A DNA stretch of 64,000 nt. It comes from Streptomyces sp. TRM70350. GTDB taxonomy: Bacteria > Actinomycetota > Actinomycetes > Streptomycetales > Streptomycetaceae. The notes beneath the pieces are model-generated. The model did no database searches and was not told where the DNA came from. It saw nothing but the letters and a program-made list of their open reading frames with translations. Location of the stretch: contig NZ_JAHUXH010000003.1 in NCBI RefSeq assembly GCF_019219825.1, forward strand, positions 186,001-250,000, given 5' to 3'. A program made the translations under genes and the position numbers. Shown piece after piece: positions 25,986-36,169 of this stretch (positions are counted from its first letter, which is position 1; each line of letters begins with the position of its first letter).

Positions 25986-26859
25986 CCAGTGAGATGCCCT
26001 TCTCCTTCGTCGCGTTGCCGTCCGACAGCACGGCCACCAGGACGTCACGGCCGTCGACGGTCACCCGGCCGACGCTGTTGATGTCCCACAGGCCGGTCGC
26101 GGTCCGCGGCAGCCAGCCGTTCTTCAGGGCCCACGCCGAACCGTCCCCGGCCGCCGACACCCCCCACCGCTGACCCACGGCGATCTGCCCCATCAGCCCC
26201 TGGAGATACGACCGCGCGGCCGCGCTCAGCTCCGAGTCCTGCCCGAACACCTGCCGCAACAGGGCGAGCTGGTCGGCCGCCGTGGTCTGGGTCAGCCCCC
26301 ACAGCATCCCGTCCCCGCCCTCGGTCCCGGTCAGCCCGAACCGCTCGTTCGCGGCGTCCAGCCCCTCCGCCCGGCCGATCGTCCGCCACAGCGCCGACGC
26401 GGAGTCGTTGTCGCTGCGCTCGATCATCGCGGAGGCGTACGACTTCTCCGTCGCCGTCAGCGCACGGCCCGCGTCCTGTGCCTGGAGCAGCAGTGCCGCC
26501 AGGATGTCCACCTTCACGATGCTCGCCGTGTCGAAGACACCGTCGCCGTACGAGGCGCTCTCTCCGGAGTCCACGTCCAGTACCGCCACCGACACCTCGG
26601 CCCCGTCCTCGACCGGCACCTCCGCCATGGCCTCGGCCAGCCGCGCGTCACGGTCCACCGTCGGCCGTGCCACAGGTTCCACCGCTGCCTCCCCGCTCGC
26701 CGACGCCGAGGCCGACGGTGTCACGGCCGACGATACGGCCCGCCCCCCGGGGTGCGCCCGCGCCTTCACATACGCCGTCCCCGCCGCCGTACCGCCCAGG
26801 GCGACGGCGGACACGACGGCGGCGCAGAGCAGGGCGCGGCGGGCGCTGCGAGACTTCAT
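25765..26859 (-). CDS. Beta-lactamase-fold serine hydrolase with repeat-expanded, frameshifted C-terminus
   Basis: A 364-residue exported serine hydrolase of the class A beta-lactamase fold. N-terminal hydrophobic segment at about 7-28, then a low-complexity linker. Catalytic SIVK at 113-116, SDN at 149-151 and KNG at 246-248 (in place of KTG). The class A Glu of the omega loop is not apparent, so antibiotic hydrolysis is doubtful; a cell-wall-related role is possible. From residue ~292 the protein runs into one repeat unit (VEAAARAAVSGVSGE...) and then, because the next step is not a multiple of three, into out-of-phase sequence until the stop. A frame matching the repeats resumes in 25370-25768 and ends GRWEVVR, perhaps the original C-terminus. 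Confidence 0.8.
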   Translation of the reverse strand: MKSRSARRALLCAAVVSAVALGGTAAGTAYVKARAHPGGRAVSSAVTPSASASASGEAAVEPVARPTVDRDARLAEAMAEVPVEDGAEVSVAVLDVDSGESASYGDGVFDTASIVKVDILAALLLQAQDAGRALTATEKSYASAMIERSDNDSASALWRTIGRAEGLDAANERFGLTGTEGGDGMLWGLTQTTAADQLALLRQVFGQDSELSAAARSYLQGLMGQIAVGQRWGVSAAGDGSAWALKNGWLPRTATGLWDINSVGRVTVDGRDVLVAVLSDGNATKEKGISLVEAAARAAVSGVSGEAASATASATVGQPVEAPQRAGADGPATADHVCLHRPDDLNHRIRNPQPARRGGRRGRP

Positions 26860-27008
26860 GCCGCGATGCTGGGCGCGGTGACTGTGCGAGCCGTTAGGCG
26901 GACGTTGGATCTGTGTCAGGGACGGCTGAGAAACCGGTGAGCGGGGTCACGGCCGCGTTACCGGACCCGCACAAGCCCAGCAGCATCCCCCCTATAGGGT
27001 CGGTGACC

Positions 27009-27743
27009 GTGGCGAACAAGAACATTCCCGACCCCCGCTTCTCCGACGACGACGGCTCCGCCGACCCCCGGCTGAGCGCGGCGCTCGCGGCCTGGGCCGA
27101 GGACCGCACCGCCGTGGGACCCGTGCTGGCCGCGCTGAAGGGTGCCCGGCTGCTCGTCCCCGTGGTCGCCGTGCTCGGCGAGGTCGAGGAGGACGAGAAC
27201 GGGCTGCGCCGCGAGAAGACCAGCGACATGGCCGTACCCACTCTGAAGGCCGGCGGCCGCACCGCTCTGCCCGCCTTCACGTCCACCGACGCGCTGGCCC
27301 GCTGGGACCCGCAGGCGCGCCCCGTGGCCGTACCGCTGCACCAGGCCCTGCAGGCGGCCGCGCACGAGAAGGCGGACACGGTCGTGCTGGACCTGGCCGG
27401 GCCCGTGCCGTTCGAGCTGACCGGGCCCGCGCTGCTGGCGCTGGCGGAGGGGCGGACGAGCACCGACCCGCTCGCCGACCCCGCGGTCGTCGCCGCGGTA
27501 CGGGCCGCCGTGGCCGCCGAGCCCGCGGTGCTCCGCGCCCACCTCGGACCCGGACAGGCGGACGGCACCCTGGCGCTCGTTCTGGATCCGGCCGCCGCCC
27601 CCGCCGAGGCCGCCAAGGCGGTGGCGCGGCGGATGGCCGTCGACGAAACACTGAGGGCCCGCCTGGTGCGCGGCCTCGACCTGGCACTGCTGCCGGCCGG
27701 GACCACGCCACCGGGCGAGCCCCTGTACGTACGAGGTGATTAG
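27009..27743 (+). CDS. SseB-family protein
   Basis: A 244-residue SseB-domain protein. ALAAWAEDRTAVGPVLAALK, RLLVPVVAVLGE, TALPAFTSTDALARWDP and VPLHQALQAAA match the family, named after an enhancer of serine sensitivity in E. coli; the molecular role is unknown. I start at GTG 27009 (ANKNIPDPRFSDDDGS), with AGGG 9 nt upstream; GTG at 27003 and 26913 are in frame alternatives, and the longer form would include a TTA codon. It sits upstream of the infC region and converges with the DUF1844 gene, leaving 4 nt between stops. Confidence 0.8.
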   Translation: MANKNIPDPRFSDDDGSADPRLSAALAAWAEDRTAVGPVLAALKGARLLVPVVAVLGEVEEDENGLRREKTSDMAVPTLKAGGRTALPAFTSTDALARWDPQARPVAVPLHQALQAAAHEKADTVVLDLAGPVPFELTGPALLALAEGRTSTDPLADPAVVAAVRAAVAAEPAVLRAHLGPGQADGTLALVLDPAAAPAEAAKAVARRMAVDETLRARLVRGLDLALLPAGTTPPGEPLYVRGD

Positions 27744-27747
27744 CGAA

Positions 27748-28095
27748 CTAGCCGTAGACCGGGCCCGTGTACTTCTCGCCCGGGCCCTGGCCCGGCTCGT
27801 CGGGGACGAGGGACGCCTCGCGGAACGCCAGCTGGAGGGACTTCAGGCCGTCCCGCAGCGGGGCCGCGTGGAACGAGCTGATCTCGGTCGTGCTCGCGTC
27901 CAGCAGCCCCGCGAGGGCGTGGATCAGCTTGCGGGCCTCGTCCAGGTCCTTGTGCTTCTCGCCCTCCTCGGTCAGACCGAGCTTCACCGCGGCCGCGCTC
28001 ATCAGGTTGACGGCGACCGTCACGATCACCTCGACCGCGGGGACCTCGGCGATGTCGCGGGTCATGGCGTTGAAGTCGGGCGTCTCTTCACTCAT
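27748..28095 (-). CDS. DUF1844 protein
   Basis: A 115-residue DUF1844 protein: DIAEVPAVEVIVTVAVNLMS, then KDLDEARKLIHALAGLLDAS. It is a small acidic helical protein conserved in actinobacteria next to infC. Function unknown. An ATG 12 nt upstream (28107) is possible; the internal MSEETPDF start fits homologues better as I remember them. Confidence 0.85.
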   Translation of the reverse strand: MSEETPDFNAMTRDIAEVPAVEVIVTVAVNLMSAAAVKLGLTEEGEKHKDLDEARKLIHALAGLLDASTTEISSFHAAPLRDGLKSLQLAFREASLVPDEPGQGPGEKYTGPVYG

Positions 28096-28327
28096 GTCGT
28101 TCACCATAGGGGCAGGGCGGCGACCTCCCCCAGTGGGCCTCGGTTAGCCGTTCCGGGGCCGAGCTGCTAACCTTGTGTAACGACCGGTCGGACACGTATG
28201 CCTCACAGCTCACGAGTCCGGCCCACAAGTGGAGGCTTTCGAACTCCCACCTGACCGCCCTCCGGGGCGGCGGGTCACCGGTCAGGCGGCCCCGTCCCCA
28301 GCGGCGGCACCCGCCCGAAAGTGCGCC

Positions 28328-28342
28328 CCGCGGTCACCGCGG
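28328..28342 (+). promoter_or_regulatory. Perfect palindrome in the infC leader
   Basis: CCGCGGT, one central base, ACCGCGG: 7-bp arms, 24 nt ahead of the leader terminator. It could be a small hairpin competing with or stabilising the attenuator, or a protein site. The 386-bp gap 28096-28481 contains this element and the attenuator; I see no gene in it. Confidence 0.35.
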
Positions 28343-28365
28343 CGGACGCTCCGGTAGTTCGAGGA

Positions 28366-28396
28366 GCCCCGCCTGTGATCGTCCGGGGCATTTTTT
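28366..28396 (+). terminator. Intrinsic terminator/attenuator in the infC leader
   Basis: GCCCCG (28366-28371) pairs with CGGGGC (28384-28389) and is followed at once by ATTTTTT, a true T-run that is rare in this genome. It lies about 90 nt before infC in the same direction, so it would stop leader transcripts. In other bacteria this operon is autoregulated by L20 through premature termination; the same logic is inferred here. Confidence 0.7.
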
Positions 28397-28481
28397 CTGC
28401 TTCGGCGCGGTTAGGTCTAACGAACACAGACGTTACGCGGCTGTCCGCCAGACCGTCGCGTGGTGCTACCGAGGAGGATCC

Positions 28482-29120
28482 ATCAGCGCCGAGCCCCGCA
28501 TCAACGACCGGATTCGCGTTCCCGAGGTGCGACTTGTCGGTCCCAGTGGCGAGCAGGTCGGCATCGTGCCGCTCGCGAAGGCACTGGAGCTTGCCCAGGA
28601 GTACGACCTCGACCTGGTCGAGGTCGCGGCGAACGCCCGTCCGCCCGTGTGCAAGCTCATGGACTACGGGAAGTTCAAGTACGAGTCGGCCATGAAGGCC
28701 CGTGAGGCGCGCAAGAACCAGGCGCACACGGTCATCAAGGAGATGAAGCTCCGGCCGAAGATCGACCCGCACGACTACGACACCAAGAAGGGTCACGTCG
28801 TCCGGTTCCTCAAGCAGGGCGACAAGGTCAAGATCACGATCATGTTCCGTGGTCGCGAGCAGTCCCGGCCCGAGCTGGGCTACCGACTGCTGCAGCGGCT
28901 CGCGGAGGACGTCCAGGACCTCGGTTTCGTGGAGTCGAACCCGAAGCAGGACGGCCGCAACATGATCATGGTCCTCGGTCCGCACAAGAAGAAGACCGAG
29001 GCGATGGCCGAGGCTCGCCAGGCACAGGAGGCCCGCAAGGCGTCCGCGAAGGCCAACCCCGGTCGCTCGCAGAACCCCGCCGATGCCGAGGCCCCCGCCG
29101 AGGAGCCCGCCGAGGCGTGA
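28482..29120 (+). CDS. infC: Translation initiation factor IF-3, AUC start
   Basis: A 212-residue IF-3. [19 protein letters not shown] opens the N-domain, the linker is the Lys/Arg-rich [10 protein letters not shown] region, and the C-domain includes [20 protein letters not shown]. The C-terminal ~30 residues form an Ala/Glu-rich tail typical of Streptomyces. The start is ATC at 28482, with AGGAGG at 28472-28477; no ATG, GTG or TTG occurs in frame near this position. IF-3 genes of many bacteria use a rare AUU/AUC-type start that IF-3 itself discriminates against, giving autoregulation. First gene of infC-rpmI-rplT. Confidence 0.93.
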   Translation: MSAEPRINDRIRVPEVRLVGPSGEQVGIVPLAKALELAQEYDLDLVEVAANARPPVCKLMDYGKFKYESAMKAREARKNQAHTVIKEMKLRPKIDPHDYDTKKGHVVRFLKQGDKVKITIMFRGREQSRPELGYRLLQRLAEDVQDLGFVESNPKQDGRNMIMVLGPHKKKTEAMAEARQAQEARKASAKANPGRSQNPADAEAPAEEPAEA

Positions 29121-29163
29121 TCCCGGGGACGACAGTCCCAGGATGTAACCGAAACAAGAGCGA

Positions 29164-29204
29164 CGCTCCACCGTGCCCGGTTTTCGTGACCGGGCACCGG
29201 AGCG
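29164..29204 (+). promoter_or_regulatory. Stable hairpin in the infC-rpmI spacer
   Basis: GTGCCCGGT (29173-29181) pairs with ACCGGGCAC (29189-29197), extended by CGCTCC (29164-29169) with GGAGCG (29199-29204). No T-run. It lies just ahead of the rpmI ribosome-binding site, so it may slow decay, attenuate, or bind a ribosomal protein. Confidence 0.55.
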
Positions 29205-29229
29205 CCACCGACGAGGAGAGAACGGCGCT

Positions 29230-29424
29230 ATGCCGAAGAACAAGTCGCACAGCGGTGCCAGCAAGCGCTTCAAGGTCACCGGCTCCGGCAAGGTGCTCCG
29301 TGAGCGCGCCGGCAAGCGCCACCTGCTCGAGCACAAGTCGTCCCGTCTGACGCGTCGCCTCACCGGCAACGCCGAGATGGCCCCGGGCGACGCCAAGAAG
29401 ATCAAGAAGCTTCTCGGCAAGTGA
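29230..29424 (+). CDS. rpmI: 50S ribosomal protein L35
   Basis: A 64-residue, highly basic L35: [20 protein letters not shown] at the N-terminus and KKIKKLLGK at the C-terminus. It binds 23S rRNA in the large subunit. GAGGAGAG supplies the ribosome-binding site. It lies 109 nt after infC and 97 nt before rplT, the usual order of this operon, and both spacers contain hairpins. Confidence 0.97.
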   Translation: MPKNKSHSGASKRFKVTGSGKVLRERAGKRHLLEHKSSRLTRRLTGNAEMAPGDAKKIKKLLGK

Positions 29425-29428
29425 CGCG

Positions 29429-29448
29429 ACGGCGCGACTGAGCGCCGT
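29429..29448 (+). promoter_or_regulatory. Hairpin in the rpmI-rplT spacer
   Basis: ACGGCGC (29429-29435) pairs with GCGCCGT (29442-29448) around the loop GACTGA, four bases after the rpmI stop. Without a T-run it is more likely a processing or L20-binding element than a full terminator; this is inference. Confidence 0.4.
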
Positions 29449-29521
29449 ACGTCTGGACCGGGACCCAATCGATTCCGGGCCGTGTGAGGACAACCACGGC
29501 CCCGCTACAAGGAGTTAACAA

Positions 29522-29905
29522 GTGGCACGCGTCAAGCGGGCAGTCAACGCCCACAAGAAGCGCCGGGCGATCCTCGAGCAGGCCTCCGGCTACCGCGGTC
29601 AGCGCTCGCGCCTGTACCGCAAGGCCAAGGAGCAGGTCACCCACTCGCTGGTCTACAACTACAACGACCGCAAGAAGCGCAAGGGTGACTTCCGCCAGCT
29701 GTGGATCCAGCGCATCAACGCCGCTGCCCGCGCCAACGGCATCACGTACAACCGCTTCATCCAGGGTCTGAAGGCCGCGAACATCGAGGTCGACCGCAAG
29801 ATCCTGGCCGAGCTCGCCGTGAACGACGCCACCGCGTTCGCCGCGCTCGTCGAGGCCGCGCAGAAGGCGCTGCCGGCGGATGTCAACGCGCCGAAGGCTG
29901 CGTGA
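29522..29905 (+). CDS. rplT: 50S ribosomal protein L20
   Basis: A 127-residue L20, GTG start. [40 protein letters not shown] and [20 protein letters not shown] are the family's conserved blocks. It is needed for early assembly of the 50S subunit and in other bacteria represses its own operon by binding mRNA. AAGGAG lies 7-8 nt upstream. A strong hairpin terminator follows at 29943, ending the infC-rpmI-rplT unit. Confidence 0.97.
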   Translation: MARVKRAVNAHKKRRAILEQASGYRGQRSRLYRKAKEQVTHSLVYNYNDRKKRKGDFRQLWIQRINAAARANGITYNRFIQGLKAANIEVDRKILAELAVNDATAFAALVEAAQKALPADVNAPKAA

Positions 29906-29942
29906 CGCTGGCGCTGGCCTGAGCCGATGCCGACGTGACTGG

Positions 29943-29976
29943 ACGGACCCGTGGGTTGTGCCTGCGGGTCCGTTGC
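29943..29976 (+). terminator. Terminator of the infC-rpmI-rplT operon
   Basis: ACGGACCCG (29943-29951) pairs perfectly with CGGGTCCGT (29965-29973) and is followed by TGC; 9-bp stem, 13-nt loop. Confidence 0.75.
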
Positions 29977-30124
29977 TGTGTGAGTGACGGTTGGTTCGGC
30001 ACCTCCCCCACGGCCTTAAGAGCGTGGGGCCCCCGGATCCGCCGTCGTGGCCGATCGCCGTCGCAGCGGAGAGACGTACGTGATCCGCTGCGGCGGAGAG
30101 AAAGCACCGAAGGTGGTACAGAAA

Positions 30125-30973
30125 ATGCCCCCCGCCAGCCCCGAGCTGATCTCCCCCCGTTCCCCCCGCGTCTCCGCCGCCCGGCGGCTGGCCAAGCGGA
30201 ACTTTCGGGGCAAGGAGCGGCTGTTTCTCGCGGAGGGGCCGCAGGCCGTGCGGGAGGCCGGGGCGCGGCCGGGGACGCTCGTGGAGCTGTTCGCGACCGT
30301 CGAGGCGGCCGAACGGTACGCCGACATCGTCGGCGAGGCCCGGGACACCGGCGCCCGGGTGCACCTCGCCTCCGAGCAGGTCATCGCCGACATCTCCACG
30401 ACCGTGACCCCGCAGGGGCTGGTCGGGATCTGCCGGTTCCTGGACACGCCGTTCGAGGAGATCCTCGCCGCCCGGCCCCGGCTCGTCGCCGTGCTCGCGC
30501 ACGTGCGGGACCCCGGGAACGCCGGGACCGTGCTGCGCTGCGCGGACGCCGCCGGTGCCGAGGCCGTCGTCCTGACCGACGCCTCCGTCGACCTGTACAA
30601 CCCCAAGGCCGTGCGCGCCTCCGTCGGGTCGCTGTTCCATCTGCCGGTCGCCGTCGGGGTGCCCGTCGAGCGGGCCGTGGCGGGGCTGAAGGAGGCCGGG
30701 GTGCGGATCCTCGCCGCCGACGGGGCCGGGGAGCACGACCTCGACGACGAGCTCGACAAGGGAACCATGGGCGGGCCGACCGCCTGGGTCTTCGGCAACG
30801 AGGCCTGGGGCCTGCCCGAGGAGACCCGCGCGCTCGCGGACGCCGTCGTGCGCGTCCCGATCCACGGGAAGGCCGAGAGCCTGAACCTCGCCACCGCCGC
30901 GGCCGTATGCCTCTACGCGTCGGCCCGTGCACAGCGCGCCCCCGGAGGTTGCCGCTCCGTCACCGACAGCTAG
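30125..30973 (+). CDS. SpoU/TrmH-family RNA 2'-O-methyltransferase
   Basis: A 282-residue SPOUT methyltransferase. An N-terminal substrate-binding domain (RLAKRNFRGKERLFLAEGPQ) precedes the SpoU domain with the three family motifs: HVRDPGNAGTVLRCADAAG, WVFGNEAWGLP and ESLNLATAAAVCLYA. It methylates ribose in rRNA or tRNA with SAM; the target site is unknown. The start is uncertain: ATG 30125 is chosen because homology begins nearby, while the frame is open from 30047. It follows rplT, as in other Streptomyces. Confidence 0.88.
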   Translation: MPPASPELISPRSPRVSAARRLAKRNFRGKERLFLAEGPQAVREAGARPGTLVELFATVEAAERYADIVGEARDTGARVHLASEQVIADISTTVTPQGLVGICRFLDTPFEEILAARPRLVAVLAHVRDPGNAGTVLRCADAAGAEAVVLTDASVDLYNPKAVRASVGSLFHLPVAVGVPVERAVAGLKEAGVRILAADGAGEHDLDDELDKGTMGGPTAWVFGNEAWGLPEETRALADAVVRVPIHGKAESLNLATAAAVCLYASARAQRAPGGCRSVTDS

Positions 30974-31026
30974 TAGGGTGACCAGCTCGGGGGCCTCCTG
31001 CGCCGTCTGAGAGGTGGGGTACGCGG

Positions 31027-32163
31027 ATGAGCGTCGGCACGAGCAGCGCTCCGGGGGAACGGGACGTGAGGCGCCCGCCCGCGTCCCGGTACGGCGATCT
31101 CGCCGAACTCGGCATCGACCCCGACGAACTGCCCGACGGCCTCGTCGTCGCCGACGAGCACGGCCGTGTGATCTGCTTCAACGCCGCCGCCGAACGCATC
31201 ACCGCCGTCGCCGCCACCGACGTCCTCGGCCGGCGGCTCGACAAGGCGCTGCCGTTAGAGGACCTGGAAGGCAGGCGCTGGTGGCAGCTGACCGACCCCT
31301 ACGGCGGCCTCGCCACCCGCGTGCGGCAGCCCGAGCGGAACCTGCTGCTGCCGGGCGGGCGTGAGGTGCTCGTCTCGGCGCGGTACGTCCGTACCCGACC
31401 CAGCGGCCCCGTCCGCCGCGTCGTCGTCTCCCTGCGGGACACCGAGGCCCGCCGCCGCACCGAGCGCTCTCACGCCGAGCTGATCGCCACCGTCGCCCAC
31501 GAGCTGCGCTCGCCGCTCACCTCCGTCAAGGGGTTCACGGCCACGCTGCTGGCCAAGTGGGAGCGGTTCACGGACGACCAGAAACGGCTGATGCTGGAGA
31601 CCGTCGACGCCGACGCCGACCGCGTCACCCGGCTCATCGCCGAACTGCTGGACATCTCACGGATCGACAGTGGCAGGCTCGAGGTGCGCCGCCAGCCCGT
31701 CGACATCGGTGCCGCCGTCGGCCGGCACATCCAGGCGTACGTCGCCGCGGGCCTGCCCGCCGACCGGTTCCTGCTCCGCGTCGAGCAGCCGCTGCCCGCG
31801 CTGTGGGCCGACCCCGACAAGATCGACCAGGTACTCAGCAACCTCATCGAAAATGCCGTGCGGCACGGCGAGGGAACCGTCACGATTGACATCACGCCCA
31901 CCGCGTCCCCGCGCGAAGGAGAGGACATCGGTACGTCGGTCACCGTGAGCGACGAGGGCACCGGCATCCCGGAGGAGTCCATGAACCGCGTCTTCACCCG
32001 CTTCTGGCGGGGCAGCAAGCGCGGCGGCACGGGCCTCGGGCTGTACATCGTCAAGGGCATCGTCGAGGCCCACGGCGGCACCATCACGGTCGGCCGCGCC
32101 CTCGGCGGCGGCGCCGAGTTCCGATTTACGTTGCCCGTGGGCGCACCGGCCTTCATGGCCTGA
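31027..32163 (+). CDS. PAS-domain sensor histidine kinase with a TTA codon
   Basis: A 378-residue cytoplasmic histidine kinase. PAS domain at about residues 28-140 (DGLVVADEHGRVICFNAAAE), HisKA with the phosphoacceptor His158 in AHELRSPLTS, and a HATPase with LSNLIENAVRHGEG, SDEGTGIPEE and GTGLGLYIVKGI. There is no membrane helix and no response regulator beside it, so its partner is encoded elsewhere. Leu77 is encoded by TTA (31255-31257), the codon read by bldA tRNA, suggesting that translation depends on developmental stage. It lies between the methyltransferase and pheST. Confidence 0.92.
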   Translation: MSVGTSSAPGERDVRRPPASRYGDLAELGIDPDELPDGLVVADEHGRVICFNAAAERITAVAATDVLGRRLDKALPLEDLEGRRWWQLTDPYGGLATRVRQPERNLLLPGGREVLVSARYVRTRPSGPVRRVVVSLRDTEARRRTERSHAELIATVAHELRSPLTSVKGFTATLLAKWERFTDDQKRLMLETVDADADRVTRLIAELLDISRIDSGRLEVRRQPVDIGAAVGRHIQAYVAAGLPADRFLLRVEQPLPALWADPDKIDQVLSNLIENAVRHGEGTVTIDITPTASPREGEDIGTSVTVSDEGTGIPEESMNRVFTRFWRGSKRGGTGLGLYIVKGIVEAHGGTITVGRALGGGAEFRFTLPVGAPAFMA

Positions 32164-32261
32164 GGCACCACGGGCGCATTCGCGTTCCCCAACCCCGTTA
32201 GACTCGGCCTTTGGCACCCATGTGTCCCAAAAACCGTGACGAAACGTCCACGAGCCGGTGA

Positions 32262-33421
<1,160 letters not shown>

Positions 33422-33422
<1 letters not shown>

Positions 33423-35938
33423 TGCGGGTCCCGCTTTCTTGGCTGCGGGAGTACGTCGACCTGCCGGAGACGGAGACCGGTCGTGACGTGCAGGCCAAGC
33501 TCATTTCGGCCGGTCTGGAGGTCGAGACCGTCGAGCAGCTCGGCGACGGCCTCAAGGGCCCCCTGGTCGTCGGCCAGGTGCTGACCATCGAGGAGCTGAC
33601 GGAGTTCAAGAAGCCGATCCGCTTCTGCACCGTCGACGTCGGCCAGGCCAACGGCACCGGCGAGCCCCAGGAGCTCATCTGCGGCGCCCGCAACTTCCAG
33701 GTCGGCGACAAGGTCGTGGTCGTCCTCCCGGGCGCCGTGCTGCCCGGCGGCTTCGCGATCAGCGCGCGCAAGACCTACGGCCGCGTCTCGCACGGCATGA
33801 TCTGCTCCAGCGGCGAGCTGGGCATGGGCGACGACGGCACCCACGGCATCATCGTGCTGCCGCCGGAGACCGAGGTCGGCAAGGACGCGATCGAGCTGCT
33901 GGAGCTGGTCGACGAGGTGCTGGACATCGCCGTCACCGCCAACCGCGGCGACTGCCTGTCCATCCGCGGCGTCGCCCGCGAGGCCGCCATCGCCTACGGC
34001 CTGCCCCTGCGCGACCCGGCCCTGCTCGACGTACCGGCGCCGAACGCCTACGGCTACCCGGTGACGGTCTCCGAGCCGATGGGCTGCGACCGCTTCACCG
34101 CCCGCACGGTGTCCGGCCTGCACCCCGAGGCCCGCTCCCCGATCTGGCTGAAGCGCAGGCTGCAGAAGGTCGGCATGCGCCCGATCTCGCTCGCCGTCGA
34201 CGTCACCAACTACGTGATGATGGAGCTCGGCCAGCCGCTGCACGCCTACGACCGCAAGCTGGTCCAGGGCCCCATCGGCGTCCGCCGGGCCGAAGAGGGC
34301 GAGAAGATCGTCACTCTCGACGGCGTCGAGCGGACCCTGCACGCCGAGGACCTGGTGATCACCGACGACCGCGGCCCGATCGGGCTCGCGGGCGTCATGG
34401 GCGGCGCCCACACGGAGATCGCGGATCACGAGGACACCGAGGGCGCCACGACCGACGTCGTGATCGAGGCCGCGCACTTCGACGCGGTGTCCGTCGCACG
34501 CACGGCCCGCCGCCACAAGCTGTCCTCCGAGGCCTCCCGCCGCTTCGAGCGGGGCGTCGACCCGCAGGCCGCCTCCGCCGCCGCGCAGCGCACGGTCGAC
34601 CTGCTGGTGCTGCTCGCGGGCGGCACCGCCGACGCCGGTGTCACCGAGGTCGTGGCCCCGTCCGCGCCGCACACCATCACGGTCCCGGCCGACCACCCGG
34701 ACAAGGTCGCGGGCGTCGAGTACGGCCGCGAGACCGTCGTACGGCGGCTGCAGCAGATCGGCTGTGACGTGTACGGGCAGGACGAGCTGATCGTCACCGT
34801 CCCGTCCTGGCGGCCCGACCTCCTGGAGCAGAACGATCTCGCCGAGGAGGTCATCCGCCTGGAGGGCTACGAGAACCTGCCCTCCACGCTGCCCAAGCCC
34901 CCGTCGGGCCGGGGCCTGACCCACCGGCAGCGGCTGCACCGCCGGGTCGGGCGGGCGCTGGCCGGTGCCGGGTACGTCGAGGCGCCCAGCTACCCCTTCG
35001 TCAGCGAGCAGATCTTCGACCAGCTCGGCCTCGACGCCGCCGACCCCGCCCGCCGCGTGGTCAAGCTGGTCAACCCGCTCAACGACGAGGAGCCCGCCCT
35101 TCGTACGTCGCTGCTGCCGGGTCTGCTCGGCGCGCTGCGCCGCAACGACGGCCGGGGCTCGCACGACCTCGCCCTGTTCGAGACCGGGCTCGTCTTCCTG
35201 CCGCGCGCGGAGCGGGGCGGCACCGCCGGGCATCTGCCGGTCGACCGTCGCCCGACCGACGAGGAGATCGCCGCGCTCAACGCCGCGCTGCCCGAGCAGC
35301 CACGCCATGTCGCCGTCGTCCTCGCGGGCGCCCGCGAGCAGGCCGGCTGGTGGGGCAGGGGCCGCCCGGGCGACTGGGCCGACGCCGTCGAGGCGGCGCG
35401 TACGGTGGCCCGCGAGGCGGGTGCCGAGCTCGTCGTGCGCAAGGGCCGGTACGGGCCGTGGCACCCGGGCCGCTGCGCCGAGCTCGTGGTCGCCGCCGAC
35501 GGCACCGAGCGGGTCGTCGGCCACGCCGGTGAGCTGCACCCGCGCGTCCTGAAGGCGCTGGGCCTGCCCGCGCGCACCTGCGCGATGGAGCTGAACCTGG
35601 ACGCCCTGGAGCAGGTCGGCGACGGCACCCCGCAGGCGCCGAGCATCTCCACCTTCCCGGTGGCCACGCAGGACGTCGCGCTCGTCGTCGACCTGCCGGT
35701 CCCGCACGCCGAGGTCGAGGCCGCGCTGCGTGAGGGTGCCGGTGAACTGCTGGAGGCCATCCGGCTGTTCGACGTGTACGAGAACGCCGAGCAGCTCGGT
35801 GAGGGCAGGAAGTCGCTGGCGTACGCGCTGCGGTTCCGCGCGGCGGACCGGACGCTGACTGTTGATGAGGCGTCGGCTGCGCGGGAGGCGGCGGTGGCGT
35901 TGGCCGCGGAGCGTACTGGGGCCGTTCTTCGCGGGTGA
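33422..35938 (+). CDS. pheT: Phenylalanyl-tRNA synthetase beta subunit
   Basis: An 838-residue beta subunit. In order: N-terminal domain ([20 protein letters not shown]), tRNA-binding OB fold (about 40-150, [20 protein letters not shown]), B3/B4 editing domain ([20 protein letters not shown] onward), B5 domain, inactive class II-like core and C-terminal FDX-ACB domain ([20 protein letters not shown] to the end). It supports binding of tRNA-Phe and removes Tyr-tRNA-Phe. Translationally coupled to pheS. A hairpin and a copy of the dispersed repeat follow. Confidence 0.97.
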
Positions 35939-35979
35939 GGCAGCGGGGAGCTGCGGTAGTCGGTCGGCTGCGGGTCGGT

Positions 35980-36010
35980 CGTGGCTGGCCGCGCAGTTCC
36001 CCGCGCGCCT
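35980..36010 (-). repeat. Dispersed ~35-bp intergenic repeat, copy 4
   Basis: CGTGGCTGGCCGCGCAGTTC then CCCGCGCGCC: the minus-strand orientation of the dispersed family, about 40 nt after the pheT stop. Confidence 0.75.
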
Positions 36011-36011
36011 T

Positions 36012-36032
36012 GTGGGGGGGCATGCCCCCCAC
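36012..36032 (+). terminator. Hairpin after pheT
   Basis: GTGGGGGG (36012-36019) pairs with CCCCCCAC (36025-36032), loop GCATG. Adjacent to repeat copy 4. Probable terminator of pheST. Confidence 0.6.
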
Positions 36033-36169
36033 GCCCCCCATCGGGCATCTCACTCGTTCGGGTGGCTTGTTCCGGTGATCTGGTCCAGCCAGGGCCATGC
36101 GTGGACAGAATCGGACCGGCCTTTCGAGGTCGGTCTGCGCTGTCACGGCCTACATGGGGGGCCACTGGC

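Noticed and set aside
25765..26859. Antibiotic-resistance class A beta-lactamase
   Set aside because: SxxK and SDN are present, but KTG is KNG and the omega-loop Glu motif is not apparent; resistance cannot be claimed.
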